DNA from: Microvirga sp052115485
GTDB taxonomy: Bacteria > Pseudomonadota > Alphaproteobacteria > Rhizobiales > Beijerinckiaceae
Assembly (NCBI RefSeq): GCF_052115485.1
Contig: NZ_JBFRGU010000004.1
Location: 62,001 to 126,000, forward strand
Length of the DNA stretch: 64,000 nt
Reading direction: 5' to 3'
Shown here: positions 16,270 to 24,363 of the stretch, piece by piece
How the letters are laid out: each line of letters begins with the position of its first letter
Position numbering within the stretch: position 1 is the stretch's first letter
Program-made: the position numbers and the translations under genes
The notes under the pieces: generated by a model
The model's input: the letters and a program-made list of their open reading frames with translations, nothing else
Told to the model about the DNA's origin: nothing
The model's database searches: none

Positions 16270-17148
16270 ATGATGACGCAAGCGCGTGCGCGCCGTTCCG
16301 TCCTTTATGTTCCGGCCACCAATGAAAGGGCGATGACCAAGGCCGAATCGCTAGCCTGTGACGCGATCATTTTCGATCTCGAGGACGCAGTCGCTGCACC
16401 GGTCAAAGCCGATGCTCGCGCGGCGCTGCTAGCACATTTCTCCGCAAATCCGACTTCGACGAAGGAGCGTATCATCCGCGTCAATGCCGCCGCGACCGCT
16501 TGGGGCGCCGAAGACCTTGCCGCAGCGAGCGTCTGCAAGCCGGATGCGGTATTGCTGCCGAAGGTGGAGACTGCGGAACAGGTGCTCGCGGTTCGTACAG
16601 TGCTGGAGCGATCAAACGCTTCCGACACGCGGCTTTGGGCGATGATCGAGACGCCGCTCGGGATCGTCAATATCCGCGAGATCGCGGCTCTCGGAGCAAA
16701 ACCTTCGATCGGGCTCGAATGTCTTGTCGCCGGCACCAACGATCTTGCCAAGGAAACCGGGCTACCGCTTCCCGAAGGGCGGTCCATCATGATGCTCTGG
16801 CTGGCCTCGGCGATCATCCACGCTCGCGCTTTCGAGCTCGACATTCTCGACGGAGTCTACAATGACTTCAACGATGCCGATGGCTTTACGGCCGAGTGTC
16901 GTCAGGGCGCGATTATGGGTTTCGACGGAAAGACGCTGATTCATCCCAAGCAGATCGAAGCCGCCAACGCGGCTTTCTCCCCAGACGCGGCCTCGATCGA
17001 GGAGGCGCACACTATCGTCGCCGCCTTTGCCGCGCCGGAAAATTCCCAGCGCGGTGTCCTATCGCTGAACGGCAAGATGGTTGAACGGCTTCACGTCGAA
17101 ATGGCGATGCGCACACTCGCCAAGGCTGGGATTGTTTTCAACGGATGA
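16270..17148 (+). CDS. HpcH/HpaI (CitE-like) lyase, malyl-CoA thioesterase/citramalyl-CoA lyase type
   Basis: CitE-like protein of 292 residues. Motifs: RRSVLYVPATNERAM, IIFDLEDAVA, AVLLPKVET, WAMIETPLGIVN, the GTNDLAKE stretch and GKTLIHPKQI. This is the Mcl2 subgroup, whose Rhodobacter member hydrolyses (3S)-malyl-CoA; related enzymes cleave citramalyl-CoA. It is distinct from the longer Mcl1-type lyase at 13184, so the operon carries one of each, as in glyoxylate-forming assimilation. It starts with paired ATG codons and is the last gene of the rightward operon. Confidence 0.87.
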   Translation: MMTQARARRSVLYVPATNERAMTKAESLACDAIIFDLEDAVAAPVKADARAALLAHFSANPTSTKERIIRVNAAATAWGAEDLAAASVCKPDAVLLPKVETAEQVLAVRTVLERSNASDTRLWAMIETPLGIVNIREIAALGAKPSIGLECLVAGTNDLAKETGLPLPEGRSIMMLWLASAIIHARAFELDILDGVYNDFNDADGFTAECRQGAIMGFDGKTLIHPKQIEAANAAFSPDAASIEEAHTIVAAFAAPENSQRGVLSLNGKMVERLHVEMAMRTLAKAGIVFNG

Positions 17149-17242
17149 ATCGTCTGCCTACGATCCATCTCAGCCTGCCGGGCGGTTCTGTCGCAACTTT
17201 TTTGGAAATTCTCCTGCCCGGAGAGTCGGGGTATCGTATTTC

Positions 17243-17570
17243 TCAATGCAGTTCTTCCCAAGCTAGGGATCGCACCACCTTCTCTCCAGCCTCCACACGC
17301 AGCGAGAGACGGTTTTCGGGTGGGGGAAGGGGGGCAGGTTGCTAAAGCGGTGAAGGCGCAGGGCGGGTTAATCGCCTTGTTGAAATCGAGCACAATCATT
17401 TCACCCGCGATTTCACCGAACAGGAAGCGGCCCGCACCATAGGTCTCCTTCCCGAAGTCAGGCGGACATGAACCATGCCATCTTCAGCATACAGGATCCT
17501 TCCCGCATGTGCCGGTGTGCCTGAGATGACGAGATCGTTGTTGGGCGCCGAACCAAACCGCCATTCATCT
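17243..17570 (-). pseudogene. Decayed DUF1684 gene with frameshifts and a missing middle
   Basis: Read on the minus strand just after the lacI stop: one frame gives FGSAPNNDLVISGTPAHAG and on to MVHVRLTSG, the usual N-terminal part of DUF1684 proteins. The next piece, KETYGAGRFLF, GEMIVLDFNKAINPPCAF and ALATCPP, is in another frame and is the family's C-terminal core. A third frame gives PPPENRLSLRVEAGEKVV and a TGA at 17245-17243. The middle of the protein, expected between the first two pieces, is absent and no start codon remains. The family is a periplasmic or lipoprotein-like group of unknown function. It is a clear remnant, not a working gene. Confidence 0.75.
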
Positions 17571-17572
17571 GG

Positions 17573-18631
17573 CTAGAAGAGTTGATTGGGTGACGTCCGG
17601 GGCGCGCCGACGCTGGCGCGCTCAATGAGCTGCACTCCGACCGCGACACGACGCGTACTCAAGTCAGGATTGGCGGCTCTTTCGATCAGCATCGATACCG
17701 CAGAGTGCCCCATTTCGGCGCGTTTGATCCGCATGGTCGTCAAGGGCGGCCTGCTATGGAGCGCAATCGTCATGTCGTCGAAGCCGATCACGGAATAATC
17801 CGACGGGACCGTGAGCTTGCGTGCGTCCAAGGCGTGGAGAACGCCCAAGGCGATGACGTCATTGCTGCAGAAGAACGCCGTCACGCCGTCGAGGCGACCA
17901 TCCTTGAAAGCACGATCGAGAATCGCAGGCATCTCGAATTCGGAAAGCTTCTCTTGTCCCAGATCGATGACGTGGCGGCTCGGATCGAACGTAATCCCGG
18001 CCCCTTCGAGAGCGTCCCGGAAGCCGTCAAGACGACGCCGCAAGGACAGCCTCAAGGGATGGGTGATGTAAACGATCTCCCGGTGACCGGCATCGAGCAG
18101 CCGCCGCGTCGCGACCCAGCCCGCGAACCGGTTGTCGGGCACGATGCTGCTGAGGCGCATCGTCGGATCGAGGCCGTTCACGATCACGGCCGGGATTCCA
18201 CTCTCCACCACCTGGTCCAGCATGGCGGGCTGGTCGAGGCCCAGCAGCAACACGGACTTGGGAGCCTCGTTCCGAAAGATGTCGGCAACCGCAACATCCG
18301 CCTGCGGCCCATCCGTCGGCAGCAGACACACGTTTGTCTCGATGGAGTGCGCCTCGGCTTCGGCGATCATTCCCTGGAAGACATCTTCGTAGAACTGGCT
18401 GCCTGGGAAATAGCGGGCAAAAGTGATGATCGTCACGCTCTCGATATTCCCGCGCGAAGATCGCCCGGCCCGACCGAGATAGCCCAGTTCCTCGGCGACT
18501 TCGAGAATCCGCTGGCGGCTCTCGCTGCCCACGCCGGGTCGATTGTTGAGGACCTTGGAGACGGACGCAACGGACATGCCGGTTGCCTTCGCGATATCGT
18601 GCAACGTCGGCGTGCCGGGTTTGGTGTCCAT
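17573..18631 (-). CDS. LacI-family transcriptional regulator
   Basis: Repressor of 352 residues. The N-terminal HTH and hinge are typical: TLHDIAKATGMSVASVSKVLNNRPGV, then a periplasmic-binding-protein-like core from about residue 62 with SVTIITFARYFPGSQFYEDV and VIGFDDMTIALHSRPPLTT. It is downstream of and co-oriented with the GH88 gene (50-base gap), and the divergent ABC operon starts at 20018. It probably represses both units in the absence of a uronate-derived inducer. The AT-rich dyads at 19890-19941 are candidate binding sites. Confidence 0.93.
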   Translation of the reverse strand: MDTKPGTPTLHDIAKATGMSVASVSKVLNNRPGVGSESRQRILEVAEELGYLGRAGRSSRGNIESVTIITFARYFPGSQFYEDVFQGMIAEAEAHSIETNVCLLPTDGPQADVAVADIFRNEAPKSVLLLGLDQPAMLDQVVESGIPAVIVNGLDPTMRLSSIVPDNRFAGWVATRRLLDAGHREIVYITHPLRLSLRRRLDGFRDALEGAGITFDPSRHVIDLGQEKLSEFEMPAILDRAFKDGRLDGVTAFFCSNDVIALGVLHALDARKLTVPSDYSVIGFDDMTIALHSRPPLTTMRIKRAEMGHSAVSMLIERAANPDLSTRRVAVGVQLIERASVGAPRTSPNQLF

Positions 18632-18681
18632 CGTTTCAGCCTCTGACCGCGGATCCGTTCCGATCTGCGAAAGTCCGCCGC

Positions 18682-19872
18682 TTACCAGAAAAACTGGGTG
18701 TGCCCAAGCGAGCGCATCAAAGCTTCCATGAAATAATAATCACCGTATGGAAGCATGTTGTCCGCGTAGCCCGCCCGCACATTGGCTGCGCCATGATTCA
18801 GAAGACCGAGGGCGGCAGGGTTGGTCGTCAGATCGCAGGTCGCCAGAAGGCCGTCGAGCAGCCGATCGCCAAAGGCGGTCCAGTGCGCGGCTTCGTCTCC
18901 CGTGGTCAGGCTGGCAATGATGTAGACGCCTGCCGCCATGATGGCGCCCGCCGAGCTGTCGCGATGGGCCGGAGAGCCGTCGTCCAGCTTGTAATCCCAC
19001 GCCGGCACCTGATCCCGGCCCATGAGAGCTTCGGCTTTCGCCGCCAGGCGCCGAGCGACGTTCAGCGCGGCTTCGTCTCCGGTGCTGAGAGCGCATTGGG
19101 CAAATCCATGGATCATCCAGGCCTGCCCGCGCGACCAGCACGATTCATGCGCAAAGCCTTGATGGGTTTCTCCACGAATCGGGTCTCCCGAGGCTGGATC
19201 GAAAACGAAGGTGTGGTAGCTCGTGTCGTCGTTGCGGATGAGGTGCTGTGCTGTCGTTGCGGCATGCGCGGCGGCGGCGGCGTGAAAATCCACGTGACCC
19301 GTCTCCCGATGCGCCCAGTGCAGGAGAGCAAGGTTTTGCATCGTGTCGGCGATCACGCGGCCGGCCACGAACACCGCGCGCGACCCGCCATGGGCAGGGC
19401 GTGGGTTCCAGGCTTGAATGTATTGACCCTCCTGGCGGAAGCGAGCCAGCAGGGCCTCCGCGGCTCGTAGACCTAGCTCCCGCGCCTCGGGTGAGCTGGT
19501 CATGAGCCAATCGGCGACGCAGCCCAGCGAAAACTGGAAGCCCAGATCGTGATCCTTGGCATGGTGATTTTGCAGAATCTGACGGAAGACCGGCCTACGG
19601 GCTCTGGCGGCATTGAGGAAAACCGGGTCGCCCGTGAGCTGAAGAGCTAGCCACAATTGGCCGGACTGGAAACTCACGACCCAGTCAAAGGGGCCGCAAT
19701 AATCCCACGTCAGGTCCGCCCGGCCGATTTTGGGATTCCGCAGCCCGACGATCGGCATCGTTGCCCGAAGTTTCGCAATGCAGCGATCCAACGCCTGCTG
19801 GTAGCGGTCGGTGGTACGGGCGAGACCTGGCCGGTCGGTACTCTCGAAATAGGAATCGCGCTCTGCTCTCAT
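18682..19872 (-). CDS. Glycoside hydrolase family 88, unsaturated glucuronyl hydrolase
   Basis: Enzyme of 396 residues with the alpha6/alpha6-barrel pattern of GH88. It removes a 4,5-unsaturated uronic acid from the non-reducing end of oligosaccharides made by polysaccharide lyases, by hydrating the double bond. The key motif is FVAGRVIADTMQNLALLHW with the catalytic Asp; the second Asp should be the one in CGPFDWVVSFQSGQLW. HESCWSRGQAWMIHGFA is also typical. No signal peptide is visible, so it acts in the cytoplasm on imported sugar. It shares a divergent promoter region with the ABC importer and is followed by lacI. Confidence 0.92.
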   Translation of the reverse strand: MRAERDSYFESTDRPGLARTTDRYQQALDRCIAKLRATMPIVGLRNPKIGRADLTWDYCGPFDWVVSFQSGQLWLALQLTGDPVFLNAARARRPVFRQILQNHHAKDHDLGFQFSLGCVADWLMTSSPEARELGLRAAEALLARFRQEGQYIQAWNPRPAHGGSRAVFVAGRVIADTMQNLALLHWAHRETGHVDFHAAAAAHAATTAQHLIRNDDTSYHTFVFDPASGDPIRGETHQGFAHESCWSRGQAWMIHGFAQCALSTGDEAALNVARRLAAKAEALMGRDQVPAWDYKLDDGSPAHRDSSAGAIMAAGVYIIASLTTGDEAAHWTAFGDRLLDGLLATCDLTTNPAALGLLNHGAANVRAGYADNMLPYGDYYFMEALMRSLGHTQFFW

Positions 19873-19889
19873 GTGTCCTGTCCAGAAAG

Positions 19890-19941
19890 TTTCGTAAAAT
19901 TTCTATTCAAAGAGAAATTTTCGTCAATGGAAAAAATTTTC
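19890..19941. promoter_or_regulatory. AT-rich dyads in the divergent GH88/ABC promoter region
   Basis: The 145-base gap between GH88 (19872) and the permease (20018) holds two inverted repeats: AAATTTCT/AGAAATTT around 19897-19918, and GAAAA-AA-TTTTC at 19930-19941. A TTGACA at 19944-19949 (plus strand) and a TTGACG at 19927-19922 (minus strand) could be -35 boxes. LacI-type operators are dyads of this size, so one or both may bind the LacI protein. This is unproven. Confidence 0.4.
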
Positions 19942-20017
19942 AATTGACAACCCCGGCCGTCACCCGCAGGTTGCCCGCAACAAGAAGTCAAAAAGGCCCA
20001 TCACTGAGGGAGGGGTC

Positions 20018-20980
20018 ATGGAAACGCCATACCTTAGCGACGCGCGCAGCGTTGTCGTCGGGACGGCGCTGACACAGGGCGGTCGCCGCAGAAGCGCTTC
20101 AGACCTGTGCAGCCGCCTTGAGCCCTATGGCTTTCTCGTGCCCTGGCTCGTCGGCTTTTTTGCTCTGACGCTCGGTCCGGCGGTCAGTTCGCTTTATCTG
20201 TCCTTCACTGATTACGATCTGGTCGACGCCCCGTACTGGATCGGCATCGGAAACTACGTCCGCATCGCGAGCGATGACCCGCGTTTCTGGAAGGCGATGC
20301 AGGTCACGTTCACGTTCGTCGTTCTAGCGATGCCGTTAAAGCTGACCTTTGCGCTCACTGTCGCTGTCGCGCTCAACAAGGGGCTTAAAGGGCTTTCCTT
20401 CTTTCGGGCCATTTTCTATCTGCCATCCTTGCTGGGTGCGAGCGTCGCCATCGCGCTGCTTTGGCGGCAGATCTTTGCCGGTGACGGCCTGCTCAATCGA
20501 CTTCTGGCTCATCTCATCGGCTATGACGGGCCGAGTTGGATTTCGACGCCCGGAACCGCGCTTTACACGCTCGTCCTACTCGCCGTCTGGCAGTTCGGCT
20601 CGCCGATGATCATTTTTCTCGCCGGACTGCGCCAGATCCCGAAGGACATGTACGAGGCGGCCAGCATCGATGGCGCGAGCGCCGGCAGGCAATTCTTCAA
20701 GATTACGCTGCCGCTGCTCACTCCCGTGATCTTCTTCAATGCGGTCATTCAGACCATTGATGCGTTCAAGGCCTTCACCTCGGCTTTCGTTATCAGCAAC
20801 GGGAGCGGCGGACCCATCGACAGCACGCTCTTTTACACGCTGTATCTTTATCAAGAAGCTTTCGTGAATTTTCGCATCGGCTATGCCTCGGCTCTGGCCT
20901 GGGTGCTTGTCGTCATCATCTGCGTGTTCACGGCCTTGGCTTTCTTCTCGGCACGCTTCTGGGTGCACTACGATGACTGA
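20018..20980 (+). CDS. ABC sugar transporter permease (MalF/UgpA type)
   Basis: Carbohydrate-type ABC permease of 320 residues with about six membrane segments. The first follows a short cytoplasmic tail (residues 40-65, VPWLVGFFALTLGPAVSSL). The EAA coupling loop DMYEAASIDGASAGRQFFKI is clear. A strong GGGAGGGG precedes ATG 20018. It overlaps the second permease by 8 bases. The substrate is probably an unsaturated uronic-acid oligosaccharide, from its neighbours GH88 and KduI. Confidence 0.94.
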   Translation: METPYLSDARSVVVGTALTQGGRRRSASDLCSRLEPYGFLVPWLVGFFALTLGPAVSSLYLSFTDYDLVDAPYWIGIGNYVRIASDDPRFWKAMQVTFTFVVLAMPLKLTFALTVAVALNKGLKGLSFFRAIFYLPSLLGASVAIALLWRQIFAGDGLLNRLLAHLIGYDGPSWISTPGTALYTLVLLAVWQFGSPMIIFLAGLRQIPKDMYEAASIDGASAGRQFFKITLPLLTPVIFFNAVIQTIDAFKAFTSAFVISNGSGGPIDSTLFYTLYLYQEAFVNFRIGYASALAWVLVVIICVFTALAFFSARFWVHYDD

Positions 20981-21824
20981 GAGCACATCCGGCAATTCGC
21001 ATGTAAGGCGTGCTCTGACTTACGCGGGTCTGATCGCGGCGAGCTTTGTCATGCTCTACCCGCTCTTGTGGATGGTCTCGAGTTCCTTCAAGCCGGACAA
21101 TGAGATTTTCTCGTCTTCGTCGCTCTTTCCCAAAACGTTCAATTTCGATTCGTATTACCGCGGTTGGAATGGTTTGAGCGTCAGCTTCGGCCGCTTTTTC
21201 CTCAATTCTCTGATGCTCGCCGTGCTGGCGGTGGCCGGGAACGTGATGTCCTGCTCGCTTGCGGCCTACGCTTTTTCGAGGCTGCGCTTTGTCGGTCGGG
21301 ATTTCTGGTTCGCGCTGATGCTGGGAACTTTGATGATGCCGCAGCACGCGGTTCTCATCCCGCAATACGTTCTTTTCCTCAATCTGGGTTGGGTGAATAC
21401 GATCCTGCCGCTCGTGGTGCCGAAATTCCTGGCGATGGATGCGTTCTTCATCTTTCTCATGGTGCAGTTCTTTCGCGGTATCCCGCGCGAACTCGATGAA
21501 GCAGCCATCATGGATGGGTGCGGCCCGTGGCGGATTTACTTCAAGGTCATCCTGCCTCTGTCGATGCCGGTTCTGGCAACCGCTTCCATCTTCTCCTTCA
21601 TCTGGACCTGGGACGATTTCTTCGCGCCGCTGATCTATCTGAACGATGCGCAGAGCTACACCGTGCAGCTCGGATTGCGCACTTTCGTGGATTCGAGCGG
21701 TCAGTCGGATTGGAGCGCGCTATTCGCGATGTCGACTCTGGCGGTCCTGCCCGTTTTCGTCCTGTTTCTCTTCTTCCAAAAACTCTTGATCGAGGGAATC
21801 GCGACGACGGGGATGAAGCGATGA
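20973..21824 (+). CDS. ABC sugar transporter permease (MalG/UgpE type)
   Basis: Carbohydrate-type ABC permease of about 283 residues with six membrane segments. It has PLLWMVSSSFKPDNEIF near the N-terminus and the EAA loop ELDEAAIMDGCGPWRIYFKV. ATG 20973 overlaps the upstream permease stop; a longer frame upstream lies within that gene and is not protein-like. It forms the membrane heterodimer with the first permease. Confidence 0.94.
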   Translation: MTESTSGNSHVRRALTYAGLIAASFVMLYPLLWMVSSSFKPDNEIFSSSSLFPKTFNFDSYYRGWNGLSVSFGRFFLNSLMLAVLAVAGNVMSCSLAAYAFSRLRFVGRDFWFALMLGTLMMPQHAVLIPQYVLFLNLGWVNTILPLVVPKFLAMDAFFIFLMVQFFRGIPRELDEAAIMDGCGPWRIYFKVILPLSMPVLATASIFSFIWTWDDFFAPLIYLNDAQSYTVQLGLRTFVDSSGQSDWSALFAMSTLAVLPVFVLFLFFQKLLIEGIATTGMKR

Positions 21825-21863
21825 GATTGAAACCGTGACGTTGACCGGGAGCCGGAGACCTAT

Positions 21864-22955
21864 ATGAGCAACCTCGTTCTCGATGGGATCATCAAACGTT
21901 TTGGCGGCGCAGAGGTCATCTGCGGCGTCGATCTCGATATCAAAAGCGGTGAGTTCATTGTCTTTGTCGGCCCCTCCGGCTGCGGAAAATCAACGCTGTT
22001 GCGCATGATCGCCGGGCTTGAGCCGATCTCGGAAGGGCAGATCAGCATCGACGGACAGCGGATGAACGAGCGGGCTGCAGCCGATCGCGGGATCGCGATG
22101 GTGTTCCAGTCCTATGCCCTCTACCCGCATATGACCGTCTACAAGAACATGGCCTTCGGTCTCGAGACGGCCCGCATGCCGAAGAACGAGATCGACCGCC
22201 GCGTCCGCAAGGCGGCCGAGATCCTCCAGGTGACACGCTTGCTCGACCGCAAGCCCAGGGCGCTCTCAGGCGGTCAGCGTCAGCGCGTTGCCATCGGACG
22301 CGCCATCGTGCGTGAGCCGAAGATCTTTTTGTTCGATGAGCCGCTGTCCAATCTCGATGCGGAGCTTCGTGTTCAGACGCGCGTGGAGATCGCCAAGCTG
22401 CACGCGGATATCGGCGCGACGATGATCTACGTGACGCACGATCAGGTCGAGGCGATGACTCTTGCCGACCGTATTGCGGTTCTGCGCGCGGGCCGCGTTG
22501 AACAGTTCGGTCGTCCGCTCGAAATTTACAACAAGCCTGCCAACCGGTTCGTCGCCGGTTTCATCGGATCGCCGAAGATGAATTTTCTCGCGGTGAAAAG
22601 CCGCTGCGTGCGCGGGGACGGCATCGTCATCGATCTCGCAGGGCGGGAACTGGTGATGGCTGGCATGGCGCACGCGGTGGCGTCATTGACTGGCGACGGG
22701 AATCTGACTCTCGGCGTGCGGCCTGAACACATCGAAATCGGCGGGTCCGGAGGCCTGCCGATCGGTCAGATCAGGGTCGAGCATGTGGAGCATCTCGGCA
22801 GCCAGACATTGATCTATGGCCAATTGTCGGATGGGCAGCCCCTGACAATCATCTGCGATGGTCAGAAGGGCGCGCGCATGGGGGACGTCATGGATGTCGA
22901 GGTCAATGCCGCGTTCTGCCACCTGTTCGACCCCGATGGTCGAACCCTCACCTGA
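21864..22955 (+). CDS. ABC sugar transporter ATP-binding protein (UgpC/MalK type)
   Basis: ATPase of 363 residues. Walker A GPSGCGKSTLLRM, Q-loop VFQSYALYPHMTV, signature ALSGGQRQRVAIGRA, Walker B FLFDEPLSNLDAELR and H-loop YVTHDQVEAM are all intact. The C-terminal 120 residues form a TOBE/regulatory domain (GVRPEHIEIG). Presence of the ATPase in the operon makes the importer self-contained. GGAGACC precedes the ATG. Confidence 0.95.
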   Translation: MSNLVLDGIIKRFGGAEVICGVDLDIKSGEFIVFVGPSGCGKSTLLRMIAGLEPISEGQISIDGQRMNERAAADRGIAMVFQSYALYPHMTVYKNMAFGLETARMPKNEIDRRVRKAAEILQVTRLLDRKPRALSGGQRQRVAIGRAIVREPKIFLFDEPLSNLDAELRVQTRVEIAKLHADIGATMIYVTHDQVEAMTLADRIAVLRAGRVEQFGRPLEIYNKPANRFVAGFIGSPKMNFLAVKSRCVRGDGIVIDLAGRELVMAGMAHAVASLTGDGNLTLGVRPEHIEIGGSGGLPIGQIRVEHVEHLGSQTLIYGQLSDGQPLTIICDGQKGARMGDVMDVEVNAAFCHLFDPDGRTLT

Positions 22956-22997
22956 TGAGGGACGACTGATAATGCACATAAACCAGAGGAGGAACCA

Positions 22998-24284
22998 ATG
23001 ATCAGTAGACGAGACTTGCTACAACGAACCATGGCGCTCGGTGCGGGCGCATTGGCGTCACAAATGCCCTTCCTTCCGGCGCAGGCGGCCAATGCGGCCT
23101 TGCGGCTTTACTGGTGGGGCTCGCCGGATCGCTCCAAGCGGACACTGGATGTCGCCAAGCTCTTCGAGCAGTCGCATCCCGGCGTCCAGGCGACAGGCGA
23201 GTCGGTAGGCGGGGATTATTGGACCAAGCTCGCCACAATGGTGGTCGGGCGCAACCTGCCGGATGTGGTGCAATTCGAGCCGACCACATTCCCCGATTAT
23301 TATCGTCGCGGGGCCATGCTCGATTTGGACGGTTATCTCGGCAAAGGCATCAAGACCGACAAATTCGGTCCGGGCACTCTCGGTCTCACGCGCATTGACG
23401 GTAAGGTCGCCGGTATCGCTCTCGGCGTGAACTCGTTTGCCGTGATCTATGATGCCGAGGCGTTCGAGAAAGCCGGCATGAAGCCGCCGACAGGCCAGAC
23501 CACCTGGAAGGAGTTCGCCGATCTCTCCGTCGAACTCACCAAGGCGCTGGGCAAGGACAAGGTCTGGGCGTCACCCAATGCGGCCCGCTACAACCACCTC
23601 TTCGATGTGTGGCTGCATCAGCGTGGCAAGGGCCTTTACACCGAGGCCGGTCAACTCGGCTTCACTGTCGATGATGCGAAAGAGTGGTACGATTATTGGG
23701 ATACGTTGCGCAAACGCGGCGGCTGCGTTGCGCCCGACATTCAATCGCTCGACCAGAACATGATCGATTCCAATCCGCTGGCTCGCGGCAATAGCGTGAT
23801 GTCGTTCGCGTATTCCAACCAGCTCATCGGGTATCAATCGGTGCTGAAGCAGAAGCTCGGCATCACGACTCCGCCCGTGACAAGCACTGGAGGACCTTCG
23901 GGGTTGTATTATCGTCCGGCGTTGATCTGGTGCATCGGCAAGACCACCAAGAACCCGGATGAGGCCGCAGCCTTCATCGACTTCTTCGTGAATGACCAGG
24001 AAGCCGGAAAGATCTTGGGCGTCGAGCGCGGAGTGCCGGTGAATCTGGACGTTCGCGAGACCGTGAAGCCGACCACCGACGACGTGTCGCGCATGACGAT
24101 CGACTACGTCAACGCCATTGGTGGTCGCGTGGGAGCATACCCGCCGCCGGCTCCCAAGGGAGCGACCGAGTTCGACCAGATGGTGCTGCGGCCGATTGCC
24201 GATCAGCTTTCTTTCGGTCAGCTCACGGTCGCGGAGGCAGCCGAGCGTCTCATCGCGGAGGGCAAGCGCGTCCTTCGCGTCTGA
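22998..24284 (+). CDS. ABC sugar transporter substrate-binding protein (family 1)
   Basis: Periplasmic solute-binding protein of 428 residues. The N-terminus MISRRDLLQRTMALGAGALA with LPAQA is a twin-arginine-type signal, cleaved about residue 32. The mature part has the family-1 pattern: LYWWGSPDRSKR at the start, YRRGAMLDLDGYLGKG, TWKEFADLSVELTKAL and ALIWCIGKTTKNPDEAAAFIDFF. A good GAGGAGGAA ribosome site precedes it. The protein would present the oligosaccharide to the two permeases. Confidence 0.94.
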   Translation: MISRRDLLQRTMALGAGALASQMPFLPAQAANAALRLYWWGSPDRSKRTLDVAKLFEQSHPGVQATGESVGGDYWTKLATMVVGRNLPDVVQFEPTTFPDYYRRGAMLDLDGYLGKGIKTDKFGPGTLGLTRIDGKVAGIALGVNSFAVIYDAEAFEKAGMKPPTGQTTWKEFADLSVELTKALGKDKVWASPNAARYNHLFDVWLHQRGKGLYTEAGQLGFTVDDAKEWYDYWDTLRKRGGCVAPDIQSLDQNMIDSNPLARGNSVMSFAYSNQLIGYQSVLKQKLGITTPPVTSTGGPSGLYYRPALIWCIGKTTKNPDEAAAFIDFFVNDQEAGKILGVERGVPVNLDVRETVKPTTDDVSRMTIDYVNAIGGRVGAYPPPAPKGATEFDQMVLRPIADQLSFGQLTVAEAAERLIAEGKRVLRV

Positions 24285-24290
24285 TACATC

Positions 24291-24315
24291 GGCGCAGCAT
24301 CGTCGGTGCTGCGCC
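24291..24315 (+). terminator. Hairpin after the binding-protein gene
   Basis: A 9-base-pair stem GGCGCAGCA / TGCTGCGCC with a 7-base loop, followed by TTTCCCCATTTT. It lies 7 bases after the binding-protein stop and 49 bases before the DUF2264 ATG. It is probably a partial terminator or 3' stabiliser that lowers expression of the downstream genes relative to the binding protein. Confidence 0.6.
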
Positions 24316-24363
24316 TTTCCCCATTTTGAGGTGTCGCCGTCCGCAGACGGCGAGGAATGATCC

